Source of the DNA: Lepidodermella squamata
Lineage: Eukaryota; Gastrotricha
Assembly (NCBI GenBank): GCA_047495785.1
Contig: JBLDXI010000007.1
Location: 930,001-994,000 of the forward strand
Reading direction: 5' to 3'
Length of the DNA stretch: 64,000 bases
Position numbers and translations under genes: made by a program. Within the stretch, counting starts at the first letter, position 1. Each line of letters begins with the position of its first letter. Positions 23,577 through 34,460 of this stretch are shown here, piece after piece. Under the pieces are notes generated by a model. The model was not told where the DNA came from. It saw only the letters and a program-made list of their open reading frames with translations, and searched no databases.

Positions 23577-24140
23577 GACTAACAATTAGAACACACAACA
23601 CACTAAATCGTAAATAAACACATTACGTATAAGATTTTTCTGTGAGCTTTCCAAATTTCATCTCCAGGATAAAACCGTGATAAATTTGGCGAGCCGAAAT
23701 TCGCAAAAAGAACCAGAAATACGTGCGAAATTCTTCGCTGAAAAACGCTTTCTACCTTGAAACTATACTCATGAATCTAGTCCGAATGTGAGGCATCGGT
23801 CAAATTTTTCAAAAGTTCGCCGATCAACCAAGTGTTACTTTAAAAAATTTCCCATTTCGATAAACTGTCTAAAATTGAAGAACGAACCAATGTAAATGAG
23901 TTTCTTGAAAGAATCAAGCAAGTAACTCTGGTATCATAGCACAAGGTAAATATTCGAGTTTGTAAATAAACAGATATGCAACAGCAACAACAACGTTTCA
24001 TCATTCCAAAATAGCATTCAATAACTTGAGCAATGCGCCTTTGTATGAATTTACAAGAACTTTTCATACAGGTGTGAATAAAGCAGAAAATTGGTTAACA
24101 AAGTCACAAATTTGGTATTCATCCAATTCAGTTTTGTCAT
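23577..24140. other. intergenic, no gene seen
   Basis: This AT-rich spacer of about 560 bp separates the start of gene 9 and the stop of gene 10. No RNA gene, repeat or coding frame was supported. Confidence 0.5.
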
Positions 24141-25828
24141 TCACTCATCGATATCCATCTGAGTAGGATCATCGATACCTTCGATGCGAATGTAGTTGAG
24201 ATGATGCCCAGCTTTTTCGAAAACAACACGACGTTTAGGATGAATCCAACGATTCAACACCGTTCGACCCGAATTATCCAGCCGTTTGACGTCAGCCCCT
24301 TTTGAAAGCAGGTAACGCAAAGGCTTGACTCGCGAGAATAAGACTGATTTCATCAATAAAGTGCATCCATCCTCGTCACATTCGTTAATATCAGCCCCAG
24401 CTTTCAAAAGAGCGGCGATACTCGATTTCCGGAACGGTTTTTCTTTCAACTGGGTGAAAAGCGCCTCGTGTAGTAACGATTTTCCATTCGATTTTTTCGC
24501 ATTGGGGTCACCGCCCTGAGCCAGGTAAACCTTGACAACGTTGCATAGGTTCAGTCGAAGAGCGAAAAAAACGTGGCTCGGATCAAGTTTAGATCCATGG
24601 CTGATGAGCAGTTCGAGAATTTGCTTATCATCACGTCGAATCGCGTGGTACATCGGGCCGTCGCGAGGCCAATTTCTCTCAGGATGAGTCATGTTATGAA
24701 AATCCTCTTCCAAATAGCTGCATGTTTCAACATCCAACCCGCGCAGAAGATCAGGATCTTGCTGGAAAATTTCATTGATCTTCGCCAACCTTTTGGCGCA
24801 GATGTGCTTCGACAGTTCAAAGCGCTGGAGATGAGAAAAAATTGATCGAAATAAAGATTTCTTTCAAATTAAGTACCAATTTATTGATTTTAAGGAGGCT
24901 TGGGAGGACAAATCGAATCGATAGGCCTTCGATACCACCCGTGTAGGCGATATATCTGACATCAGGTGGGTAGTTTTCAACGTCGAGAGGGGCGAACATA
25001 TTCTCCCAATCCCGTACAAGAGTCCTGTTTGAGAACTGAAGCAGAGAAATTAAAAGCATTAGGCTTCATCGAGACCTACTTCGGTAATGAAAACTGTTTC
25101 GAATTTCGAGTTCAGCAAGTAAACTTCTCGTTTCTCATCGCACCAGCTGTCGTGCACCAACTGGAAAGGTAGCCGCAAACAATTGATCACCTTAAAATGA
25201 ATTCTAACATGCATTCAGGTAGTTTGCGAATTCGTTCCAACAAACGTCGAGTAAATAATTAGGAATTCTCAAAATCCAGTAGTAACGCCCAAGTCCAAAT
25301 GGGTCAGAATTCACACGAGTTAAATCGTACTCGAAGGTCTCGATTGCTGGAAAATAATGCGACTCCGTGCAGAACAATTTGTTGAGAGTAGGGGGAGGCA
25401 GTGAAGCGTTCCCTACTGTAATGATTTGTTGAGACAGCATGTCCCAGAATAATTCACGAAAAAGTAAGCCAGCTTTTAGCAGCCTTCTCAGCGTTGAGAG
25501 GGCGTTTTCTTTACTACGAAGGAAGGCCTGGCATCTTTCGAAGGGAAATTCACGCAGGATCAAACCTTCCCAAAAACAGTCGCTTTCAAGGTAATCGTTC
25601 CACCTTATAAGAAAGATAAATCCGTAAGATGAAAAACGGTGTTGAGTTTCATTACTTTTTGCACACTGAAGAACATCGTTGAAAAATATCCCGGTTTCGA
25701 AGATACAAAAATATCGATCTTCTAATTTCAGGCGGCAATTCGAATAAAAGATCAAAAGGTTGAGATGGATCGAAATTTTCAAGTTTAGCTGGATCTTCGG
25801 TCGAACGAGAGACCTTGGACGATTTCAT
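24141..25828 (-). CDS. F-box/ankyrin gene 10
   Basis: Start MKSSKVSRS is at 25828, differing from the usual MxPRKRK start. Exon 1 carries LPPEIRRSIFLYLRNRDIF and ends SVCKK; exon 2 (about 25604-25255) starts WNDYLESDCFWEGL; exon 3 (about 25193-25085) and exon 4 (about 25035-24880) form the linker (VENYPPDVRYIAY, VLPSLLKINKL). The ankyrin exon (about 24825-24141) starts RFELSKHICAKRL, has GPMYHAIRRDDKQILELL and LLKAGADINECDEDGCTLLM, and ends in an acidic tail (DPTQMDIDE). The short ankyrin domain groups it with genes 4 and 5. It is complete as far as can be seen. Confidence 0.85.
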
Positions 25829-26751
25829 TGCAAAAAAGCGTATTCCTAAATTGAAAAATTGAACCACTATAGCATAGGTATTACGTTATTCTCGCCAGAA
25901 TTGTATTATAAACTAGGCGAAATACAATACATATAAAAATTTGGAAGTCATCTTCTTCCGTCTCCCGATCTTGCATCAGCTTTATTTCACTCAAAATATG
26001 GATATTTTATTTGTCTTCAGGCTTCATCGTCGAGAGTGATTGTAGGATTCTGGTAAAATCGAAAGGCCTATAAATTTCTCTCAGTTAAGTTGCCTCTGTC
26101 CTGGTCAATTCGCTCATTTTGCACGGACAATTTCGAAAATAGAGCATCCATAGATAGCCCATTCGCAACAGCGGCACCATCTATTCACTTCTATGGCTTT
26201 CTTGGACAGAAAACTCGATAGAATTGACAGAAATGATAGAAGCCAATTCGATTAAATGAATTCAAGCATTTGACAAGGCGGGTTCCAGGAAGTCCTGTTG
26301 GAATTTTTCCGTAATTTTTCTCCACCTCAGGAGCTTTTCAATCTTCAATTCCGTGACTGACTTCCTGAAGAGAAATTTTCCCAAAAAGATGGCTTCGACT
26401 CAAAATGGTACACAATTCGGAAAATTGAAATAATCGACAAAATTGAATCCGCTTCCGGCTGTCGAGAGATAAACCTCTCCGAAACAATAGAATTTATTTT
26501 CACGCCTTCCGCGATCCTTTTTCGACATGCTTCTCAATTTGAGATCAATTTTCCTAAAAATTGAAATGACATATTTTATTTTAAAGGCATGCGCTTGAGC
26601 AATTTTATTCCTCCGATCGTCGTTGAGCTTGTTGTAAAATTCACAGGTTATGGTTGTTGAAAGATGAATATTTTCGTTGTAAATACGTATATCATATATG
26701 AAGCATTAAAAACAACAACAATAAAAACAGTCATATTATCGTTCGGCATTC
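25829..26751. other. intergenic, about 0.9 kb, no gene seen
   Basis: This lies between gene 10 and the more divergent gene 11. No coding frame with paralogues, RNA gene or repeat was recognised. Confidence 0.5.
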
Positions 26752-28452
26752 TCACTTTTCAGCGGCTTCTCGCAACAATTTGCGAATTTTCGAACTTTCC
26801 ACGTCCTTAGCGTAGTCCATAGCCGTTTTCCTGTCAGAATCTTTCGCATTAACATCGACTCCGTGTTTCAGGAGCAAGTTAACCAGGCCTGGTCGATCAG
26901 TTTTAACGGCTTCAATCAACGCCGTTGTCTTTTTCTTGCGGGTAAGATACATCGTTTCATTCGGATCAGCGCCGGCGGTTAAAAGCAGCTGAACCCGCGA
27001 GTCCTGGGGCAAAATGTCGCGGTCAAACTCGTTGTCCTCCTTAAAATACTGCAAGGCGAAGAAAAGCGCGTTCTGCTTGAAACAAGTCGCGCGCTTCACA
27101 TCTGCCTTGTGTTTTCGAATCATGTGACGAACGAGGGAATAATGACCCGCCCCACACGCGTTCATAAGGGGCGTAAAACCGTACTGGTCGCCGCGGTTGA
27201 TGTCATATCCATATTTCATGAGACAATCGATGAGAAATTCTTGATATTCAGCCGGGCCACGTGACCCGGTCGCACGAAGCCAAACAGCGTCCAAGATTTC
27301 AGAAATATCCGCGACAACACCGGGCTGGAGAAAATAGTTCAGAGCGCGAAGGCTCCAGCGATCGAGAGCGTAATCAACGTCTTCCCAGGTGTATTCAATC
27401 CCGAATTTCCTGAGGATAGGCAATATATCACCTCGATCGTAGAAAATTGCGAATTCAACAGGGTGACTATCGAAGTCAGCGGCGCAGCGATTGGATCGGC
27501 CTTGTGTAGCTAGTTCAGGTTGAGCCTTCAAAATCGCTTCCATTCCAGCCAAATTCGACGATTCCATGCATGCCAAAAGTTGATCAATCTGCAATAACAG
27601 ATTTAATGAAACTAGTCAGACCACCCTTTTATATCACTAACGGTATAAGTTTTTGGCCTCATAGCGGCTCGAAAGCCATCCTTTGAAGCCAAGTAGACTG
27701 TACTTCTAGGAAAGTCATCATAAACAGCTTTGCCCAAATCATTCGGCGACACGTTTACATTAGCCGTTTTCATAAAGTTCGAGTCAAGAAAGTAATGTTT
27801 GCCCGGCATTAAAACCAAGTTGAGCTTCAGGGAGTCCTAAATAAACAAAATTCATGAGAAATTGTTGCAATTAATCAAAGTTTAGTTCAACCGTGAAAAG
27901 AAAGCTTCTCAGCCGAATCAGCTTCCATTCGCTGAAATTCTTCCTTTTAGGATCAGCACAGACGATATCAGGATTTTTTAGTTCGCGAATCATAAGATAC
28001 CGCCGGAATTTGTCGAAAGTCGTATTTTGCGGGAGATTCATCGTGAATTGATTAGGCGTCTTCAGCAATTTCGTGAATGAAGAAAAGCTGGGTTCCGTTT
28101 GAAGCACAGCTTTCAATTCCTCAAGCTGACCGCTGCGAATGAAAGGCATCGCAATTTCAGGGCCGAATTCCCTGGCCAAAAATTCTTCCCAAAACGCGTT
28201 TCCATACAGGCATTGATGCCACCTAAAGAAAATTGAATTTCAAGGAAAAATCCACTTTAAGAGAGCTCACCTTTTACAAACCAGGGCGCAAGACTTAAAA
28301 ATTTGACCAGCGTCCAAATGGAGGAAAATTTTATTCAAAACTATCGATGGCAATTTTGATACAAAATCGATTTGTGGATCAATTTTAGCCCGTTTCATCG
28401 GAGGCTGGACCGCGTTTTCTGAAGCACATGGCGCAAGGGATTTTCTCGGCAT
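26752..28452 (-). CDS. F-box/ankyrin gene 11 (divergent subfamily)
   Basis: Start MPRKSLAPC is at 28452. Exon 1 (to about 28272) carries LPSIVLNKIFLHLDAGQIF and ends LVCKR. Exon 2 (about 28220-27890) starts WHQCLYGNAFWEEF; this half of the linker is poorly conserved. The next exon (about 27838-27645) joins the parts that are exons 3-4 elsewhere (KHYFLDSNFMKTANVN, DDFPRSTVYLAS). The ankyrin exon (about 27590-26752) starts IDQLLACMESSNLAGMEAIL and has about six repeats (GFTPLMNACGAGHYSLVRHM, LLKHGVDVNAKDSDRKTAMD). It keeps the architecture but is clearly older or faster-evolving than genes 1-10. One intron fewer in the linker is inferred, not proven. Confidence 0.8.
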
Positions 28453-28542
28453 GCTACAGTAAAAAAATCTAGGCAAAAACCAACGAAAATATTTCACAAA
28501 TTAAATTTTAATTTGAGGATATAGAGCAAGCAAATATTAAGA

Positions 28543-30239
28543 TCACGGATTGTTTTCAGTGTTCCCATTGAAAGCATTTCGCATGGAAGTAACCAGATTT
28601 GGGAAGTTATCAACGAATGTCGCTTTCGCCATGTCATACATATCACGGTAGACCTTAGCGCAGGGCTGCATCAGCAAGTCAATCGCATCGTCTTCTACAG
28701 CCGTAGTTCCGACAGTTTCGCCAGAATTTGCACCGGCCTGGAGTAATTCTTCCAACAACTCGCACGACTCTTCGTCATTGCACATTTTCCCGAGAACTGC
28801 GTCGAAAGCCGAACGGCCATCTCGACCGACCAAATTGACCTGGGCGTCGTGTTTCAGTAAGAATTTCACTTTTTCAATATCCCCAGTCTCGCAAATGTCC
28901 TTCAACACAGTTCCGCCACTTTCCATGACATGGTTCACATTCAAACCGTGTTCAACCAGGGTTTCAAGTAACTCCCACTGCTCGGATAATACATTTTCTC
29001 GATCCGAGTTATTTTCCGGTTCCCAAATGAGTAAATTCCACAGCTCATCAGCTTTTTCGTTGGGATCAACTCCGAGGTCCAGATAAGCATTAACAACGTT
29101 TAATTTGAAGTCCTTCGCGGCTGCAACCAGGTCACTAGCCGTGAAGGGTTCGCCGAATTTCGCGATTAATTTCAATATGTCGCCATTGTGTTCTTTCACG
29201 GCTCTTTTGAACAATGAGAAACGACTGCAGGGTCCATCTTTCCGGCCAATATTAGCGAAATCAGGCCTCAAAGTCAGTATATGTTCAATATCATCCATTC
29301 GATCTCCAACAACAGCGTTTTGCAGATCTTTCAACATTAAATGACTCTTTAAATAAAGAAATATAGACAAATTTCAAGGTGGAATTAGCAAAATTACCTG
29401 CTGCATGATTATCGCAGAGCATGGAAGTAATAATCGAAAGCACGGATATGTTTGATGACCAGCGATGAAAGACACGTTTTCAGGATAATTTTCGAGAGTA
29501 AAAACTCGATCGTTGATAGTTTTTATAATATTCAGATCGGCATCTAGGAGGTAATAATGACCGGAACGATAGAATTCTCGTTGATACGTGAATCCAAAAA
29601 TAGGCATTTTGAGATGTTCCTGAAAAAAATCATTCATATCAACTCAAATTATTTTTTATCCACGAATTTTACCGGAAATAAATATTCAGAAATATTCATG
29701 ATCCACGCAAATTGAAGGGTGGTTGAGTGATTGCGCGAGTAGACGTAGCGCTCATTGGTGAGTTGTTTCGATCGAACAGTGGCAATTAATTGATCGATAG
29801 AAATTTCGCCCTCAAGATCACAGCAAACTCCGCCGCTTCTGAAAAGGTCGGCGATTTTGATGGGCCGATAAACGTGCTCATTTTGAATAAGCTGACGTAA
29901 CTGGCTAATGGCGCCCTGTTCTCTGATGAATTTTCGGGCTCGATCGACGCCAAATTCGTGAATAACTAAAGCCTCCCAGAAAGCGTCAGTCGTTAAAAAT
30001 TGATTCCAGCTAAAGAAAAAACCGTATTTATCGATAACCTTGAATAATTTCAGGGTAGTTTACCTTCGAGAAACTAGTGTACAGGTTCCGAATATGTCGT
30101 CATTTCTCAGGTACAAGAAAATTTTGCCCACGAGAGATGAAGGGAGACAATGAGTGAAATCGACATTCTGCGCGGCATTGATCGAAGCATAGCTAGAAGA
30201 CTTCTGGCAGTTGTTTGATTTCTCACTTGGCGCAGCCAT
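28543..30239 (-). CDS. F-box/ankyrin gene 12 (divergent, most upstream member)
   Basis: Exon 1 (30239-30064, 58 codons, MAAPSEKSNNCQKS) carries LPSSLVGKIFLYLRNDDIF and ends LVSRR. Exon 2 (about 30008-29690) starts WNQFLTTDAFWEALVIHEFG. A linker exon (about 29620-29400) has HYYLLDADLNIIKTI and LENYPENVSFIAGH. The last exon (about 29345-28543) contains degenerate ankyrin repeats (LVEHGLNVNHVMESGGTVL, LLKHDAQVNLVGRDGRSAFD) and ends in a non-ankyrin tail of about 60 residues. It is close to gene 11 in position but has its own linker sequence. The gap to gene 11 is only about 90 bp. Confidence 0.8.
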
Positions 30240-30361
30240 TTCAAAGTGTTCTCATCACAATCAGGTTAAAGAGAACTCCTAACAAGAGAAACGCGTTGTT
30301 ATGCATAAAAACAATAAATACAGCTTGAAATTTTAATTACATATCGAGATCCGGACTCCAA

Positions 30362-30367
30362 TTTATT
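30362..30367 (-). terminator. Polyadenylation signal of the XK-related gene
   Basis: TTTATT on the plus strand, AATAAA on the coding strand, about 40 bp past the stop codon. Confidence 0.55.
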
Positions 30368-30406
30368 GCAAAACAACTGACAAGGATAGAAAACCACAAC
30401 AAAACT

Positions 30407-31969
30407 TCAAAAATCGTTTGTGATGCGAATTTGGCCATCTTCGACGCCAGGAATGACGATAACACGCGTTGAATTGTCAACTCGAAAGACATTAGGATGG
30501 AAAAATTTGTAGTAGATGAGCAGTAAAATGACACCGCCATAAACCATTGAAAGCGCGAAAATGAGTAAATACAGCAAAGTAGAAAACGCAGTGATTGTCG
30601 TCGAATTAATCGTTATGAAAAACCACGATAGTATAAAAGCCGTGTTCTCGGTTAGCGTTAAGCCAAAGAAAAAGGCATATCGATTTCGACTCGGCGTATC
30701 AAAAACATTGATGTAAGCTGACGTGTAAATTAGGGCCAGGACAACGTTGAAAAATGCCCGGACAATAGACAAATCAGCACAGCAGAATCCATCAGGCAAC
30801 TTGGGTCGTTTTTTCGACGAGCTACAACCAGTTTGCAGCCACATAAACATGGCAAAAGCGTGGCAGCTCAATATCCCGAATAGAGCTGCCCATCCTAGGA
30901 CTTGGACAAAGAGTGCCATAGCAAGCACGCGTCCACTGATTAGAAAAGAATGAGCTAGGAATAGGACGAATCCTGAAGGAATCATTGGCAACTGCCGCCT
31001 CGTGAACAAGAATCTCCGAAGGGCCCGCTGGTAAGAAACCAGAGCCCAAGAAGCCGCTAATAGAGTACAAGAAATCGATATAAACTGCAGCAAAAGCTGG
31101 CAGTCAATCTCAAGCGGTAGCGAGGGAAACCACGCGGCGATGCGAGAAACAACAACATTGCAGATTGGATCTTCGGAATCATGCATCACAGCTGCTTTTA
31201 GATGACCTGGTAGCGAAGAACACAAAGGCAATACTTCAGTAGTATTATTTCTGTCGAAAGGATCGAAAGATTTGAGTGATTGAGCAGGATTTCCAAGTTG
31301 CACCGATGCGAGAACAATATGAAGCTGCAATACCAGTTGAGGTAGTGATTCAAGGAAGCATTCAATTATTCTCAATAAAGCAGCGTCAGCGTCTTCGAAC
31401 AAGGCTTGCTCATAGAGAAAGATTTTTCGCTGCTGATTTTTTGCACCCCTCGCCATGAAACCGAAAATGATCGCCTCAATGTTGTGAAGAACAGGACCCA
31501 ATAACAGCATGGGCAACACAAACCGAGCAATGAACCGCCAGTGTTGAATTTTCATACCATTGCGCCTCTGATTTCGATAATCAGCAATATGCCACGAGAG
31601 TGAACAAAATCCGCACACTATTCCAGGTACTATGATGAAGCTCAAGGTAACATAGAACCATGTCATGTAACTGGTCTGATCTGGTACAACAGTAAGCTGG
31701 CAGTCAGCATTAGCTTGATATGTAACGGGGGGAAAAGATGAAGTTGCAGCAGCATAGTAGAAAGCAGCAAGACGAGCCTCCAGCACGATATCAAAGACAT
31801 AACAAAAAATGGAGAATATGCCAAGAAGCATGTCAATGAAGGTGTAGTTGATAGAATCAGTGGTGACGACAGGTCCATCGACAACATTTCTCGAAGGAAT
31901 ATTTACATTATCAATAACCTTTCGAAACTGATCTTCTCTGCCTTTTCTAGAAAAGGCCAGTAGTTTCAT
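30407..31969 (-). CDS. XK-related multipass membrane protein
   Basis: This is a 520-residue, single-exon gene starting MKLLAFSRKGR. The XK-family signature lies around residues 175-215: an arginine/lysine-rich stretch followed by EDADAALLRIIECFLESLPQ, matching the acidic and FLES.PQL core of the family. Eight or more hydrophobic segments are visible (for example near residues 50-75, 110-135, 150-170, 295-320, 330-360). XK-related proteins include phospholipid scramblases such as Xkr8 and CED-8, which act at the plasma membrane, some after caspase cleavage. No caspase site could be assigned here. Length is normal for the family. A reverse-complement AATAAA lies about 40 bp after the stop (30362-30367). 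Confidence 0.92.
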   Translation of the reverse strand: MKLLAFSRKGREDQFRKVIDNVNIPSRNVVDGPVVTTDSINYTFIDMLLGIFSIFCYVFDIVLEARLAAFYYAAATSSFPPVTYQANADCQLTVVPDQTSYMTWFYVTLSFIIVPGIVCGFCSLSWHIADYRNQRRNGMKIQHWRFIARFVLPMLLLGPVLHNIEAIIFGFMARGAKNQQRKIFLYEQALFEDADAALLRIIECFLESLPQLVLQLHIVLASVQLGNPAQSLKSFDPFDRNNTTEVLPLCSSLPGHLKAAVMHDSEDPICNVVVSRIAAWFPSLPLEIDCQLLLQFISISCTLLAASWALVSYQRALRRFLFTRRQLPMIPSGFVLFLAHSFLISGRVLAMALFVQVLGWAALFGILSCHAFAMFMWLQTGCSSSKKRPKLPDGFCCADLSIVRAFFNVVLALIYTSAYINVFDTPSRNRYAFFFGLTLTENTAFILSWFFITINSTTITAFSTLLYLLIFALSMVYGGVILLLIYYKFFHPNVFRVDNSTRVIVIPGVEDGQIRITNDF

Positions 31970-32641
31970 AATTGCCTATTGATTGGGAAGAACAAATTTC
32001 AACTACACGAAAGTTTAACATAAGAAGGTGGCAGGTTAGTGGGTCTTCAGCCAAGCCGCGTGCCGATTCACTATAACGCATTTAAACCAAGTTCCAAAGA
32101 AGTTGACAGACCGATTAGCAATTAGCAGAGAAAGTTAGCCATTGGCGATTATGATCGAATGCTTATATCAAGGCCGAAACCTTGCATGCTGAGTGGACAG
32201 CTGTCAGCTCCCAGATTCGCAATTTCAGCCGATTCCGTGACGGGGATTATGAGTAGCCCTTGACTACGCTATTGAAACTGTTCATATGCAGCGAGCATTA
32301 ATCGCTTTCGACTTTCGACCCTCCTAACGCTCAGCTAACGCAATACCAAACGCGCTACGTGCTTTAAAGATTTCTTAAAGCTCATAGCGGATTCTGATGC
32401 TAACAAAATTGAAACGGACGCGGTTGTGAAACACTGAGTATCATCGAGGGTGAGCGTCGGAAAAGTCGAGGTCAAGAGCTCGGCGAGCCCCGCGCCAAAG
32501 TTTCAAATTTTTTAGGCCAAACGTCAAGGTCAAAACCAAATATGATAAATAAAATATCAAAAAATTAAGTTAATTATAATTTTCTGACAATTTGAGCACA
32601 GTCTAATGCAAAACTAAGCTGTAGCAAATTTTCCTTCGAAA

Positions 32642-32863
32642 ATGTTTGAAGTTCGAAGTTCGTCGAAGGTCGAAGCAGCTTTTTCAAGGATGGATCCACA
32701 ACTAAACATACCGTCAGCTTACTGCCCGCGAAGATCGAGCGAGTCTGTAAGTCAATCGGCTACTCAATCAATAAAAGCAGGGCTACAAATCAACAGTTTA
32801 ATGGCAAAAATGGCACGTGGAAATAACATTTTCGTCGATCTTGACGGAGACGATTTCGAATAA
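32642..32863 (+). CDS. Possible small protein (73 aa), unrecognised
   Basis: An ATG-initiated frame of 73 codons has a serine-rich middle (RRSSESVSQSATQSIKAG) and an acidic end (NIFVDLDGDDFE). Composition looks protein-like compared with nearby random frames, but no domain is recognised and there is no second copy in the window. A GTAAGT inside the frame could be a splice donor. It may be a real small gene, an exon of a larger one, or chance. Confidence 0.3.
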   Translation: MFEVRSSSKVEAAFSRMDPQLNIPSAYCPRRSSESVSQSATQSIKAGLQINSLMAKMARGNNIFVDLDGDDFE

Positions 32864-33642
32864 ATTCGCAAGGTCATCTTCGCCATGCAAAAGGCAAAAG
32901 GCATACTTATAAATTAGTGAGATCCACGTCAGACACAGGCGAAATATTTACCGAAATATTTCTGTCATTCAAAGTCCTCAAAGCTAATTCCCCAGATAGC
33001 CATCTGAGATGACACTTGCTTTTGAATGGCAAATATTTGGTACTTTCGGCGATCTGAGATGCCCGTAAATTACGGTGCAACCCTGCCCGTAATAGACTAA
33101 TCTAAGCCTGACTCTTGAACTCTGAGCGCCGAAGAAATCTATTTAGCTTCATTCAAGCCTTCTGCACGAAAGAAGAAGGGAGAGGGATTACATTAAAAAC
33201 ATTAAAAATCTCCTCAATGGTGTTTCTTCATGAAAAAATGTGCCTCAAACACGGTTGGGTTTGAATTTGAATGAATTCGTCGATGTTTAATTTTTGGAAA
33301 AATTCACCATACAGCTTAATGCTACTTTACTCCGCAAGATTTGGCGCCAACGGCCATCAGCTGCCATGGTCTTACTACGGTTTATAGCTGACGTCATGAA
33401 CATTGTGGAGATCTCGCGTCTCGTTAACAGCTGATATGGCGTCGGGGTCCATTTTTATTTCTGCCAGCCCAGGTTTGTGCTAGAGAAACTTTTCGCTGGA
33501 GCTAACCCCTCTCCCTCTCTGTCTGAAAAAATGTTTACGTTGATCATTGGTCTAATTGACCCAGGAAATCGGTCTCTAATCAGATTCGTTTTAGATAAAT
33601 TGATCAGAGACTGATCCATCAATTTTCTAAGCGCATCATCAA

Positions 33643-33731
33643 TTTAATGAGGAGTTTTAAGAGGTTGAAGAATTTCAAGCATTCTTCTGCCAATGAAACT
33701 AGTACACAATTTCTTGAAACTCCTCATTAAA
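33643..33731. ncRNA. Imperfect hairpin, possible small-RNA precursor or tiny TIR remnant
   Basis: A 19-nt arm (33643-33661) pairs with 33713-33731 with one mismatch, and the loop contains a smaller nested stem (GAAGAAT with ATTCTTC). Total length of about 89 nt suits a microRNA precursor, but the same structure could be a relic of an inverted-repeat element. No expression evidence is available from sequence. Confidence 0.3.
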
Positions 33732-34460
33732 ATGATTCGCATCGAATTCCCCTTTTATGCGGCTTATTTTTGGCCACCCTGTAAGAGCATTTTAGTTCAT
33801 CCTTCATCCGCGATTAATCCAATGAAATAAATTTTTATTCATTTTCGTGAACAAGCTTTGGAGTTCATTGGCATTTCAACTTCTCCCTTCAACTTCTCTC
33901 TCATCGTAGTTTCTTTGATTTTTTGTTATTTTTAGGTAATGCAAACCAGGAAATTCCCACCAAAATATTTACCATCGAAAGAGAAGAAAGACCCTGCCTT
34001 TCCTCTCGCAATATTCAGCTTAAATTACGAATTCCCAGTCATTCTTTTCGAATTTGGATTCGCCGAGTAACCTTATCGACCTGTGGAATATGAAAGGGTG
34101 AGTGAATGTCCTGATGTTTGTAACCGCGTGCTACTTAGCCGAAATTCGGTCGAAAAATTGGCCATAACATGGCGTCAAAAAATCACCACGCCAGAAAATC
34201 CCCAGGTACTGAGACGTTAAAAAAGGCCAAGTTTGCAATAAATTGAAATTTATTTTCAATGTTAATAATTAGAAAATCGATTCGAGTCAATAATATTTCC
34301 AGTCGTAATAAAATTACACCGATGAAAGTAAACACCGCTCAAAAAATTTGAAAGGAGAAGCTCAACAGCAAAACTTGGAAAAGCAAAACAAATAATAAAC
34401 TGAAACACAATAAATTCAGAAATGAGAACATTTTTTTCAAAATATGAATAAAACTAATAA

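Larger units (their letters stand above)
31970..34460. other. 2.5-kb gene-poor interval
   Basis: Apart from one possible small gene (32642-32863) and one hairpin (33643-33731), nothing was recognised here. It must contain the 5' control region of the XK-related gene and the 3' end of the SOCS-box gene. Confidence 0.5.
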
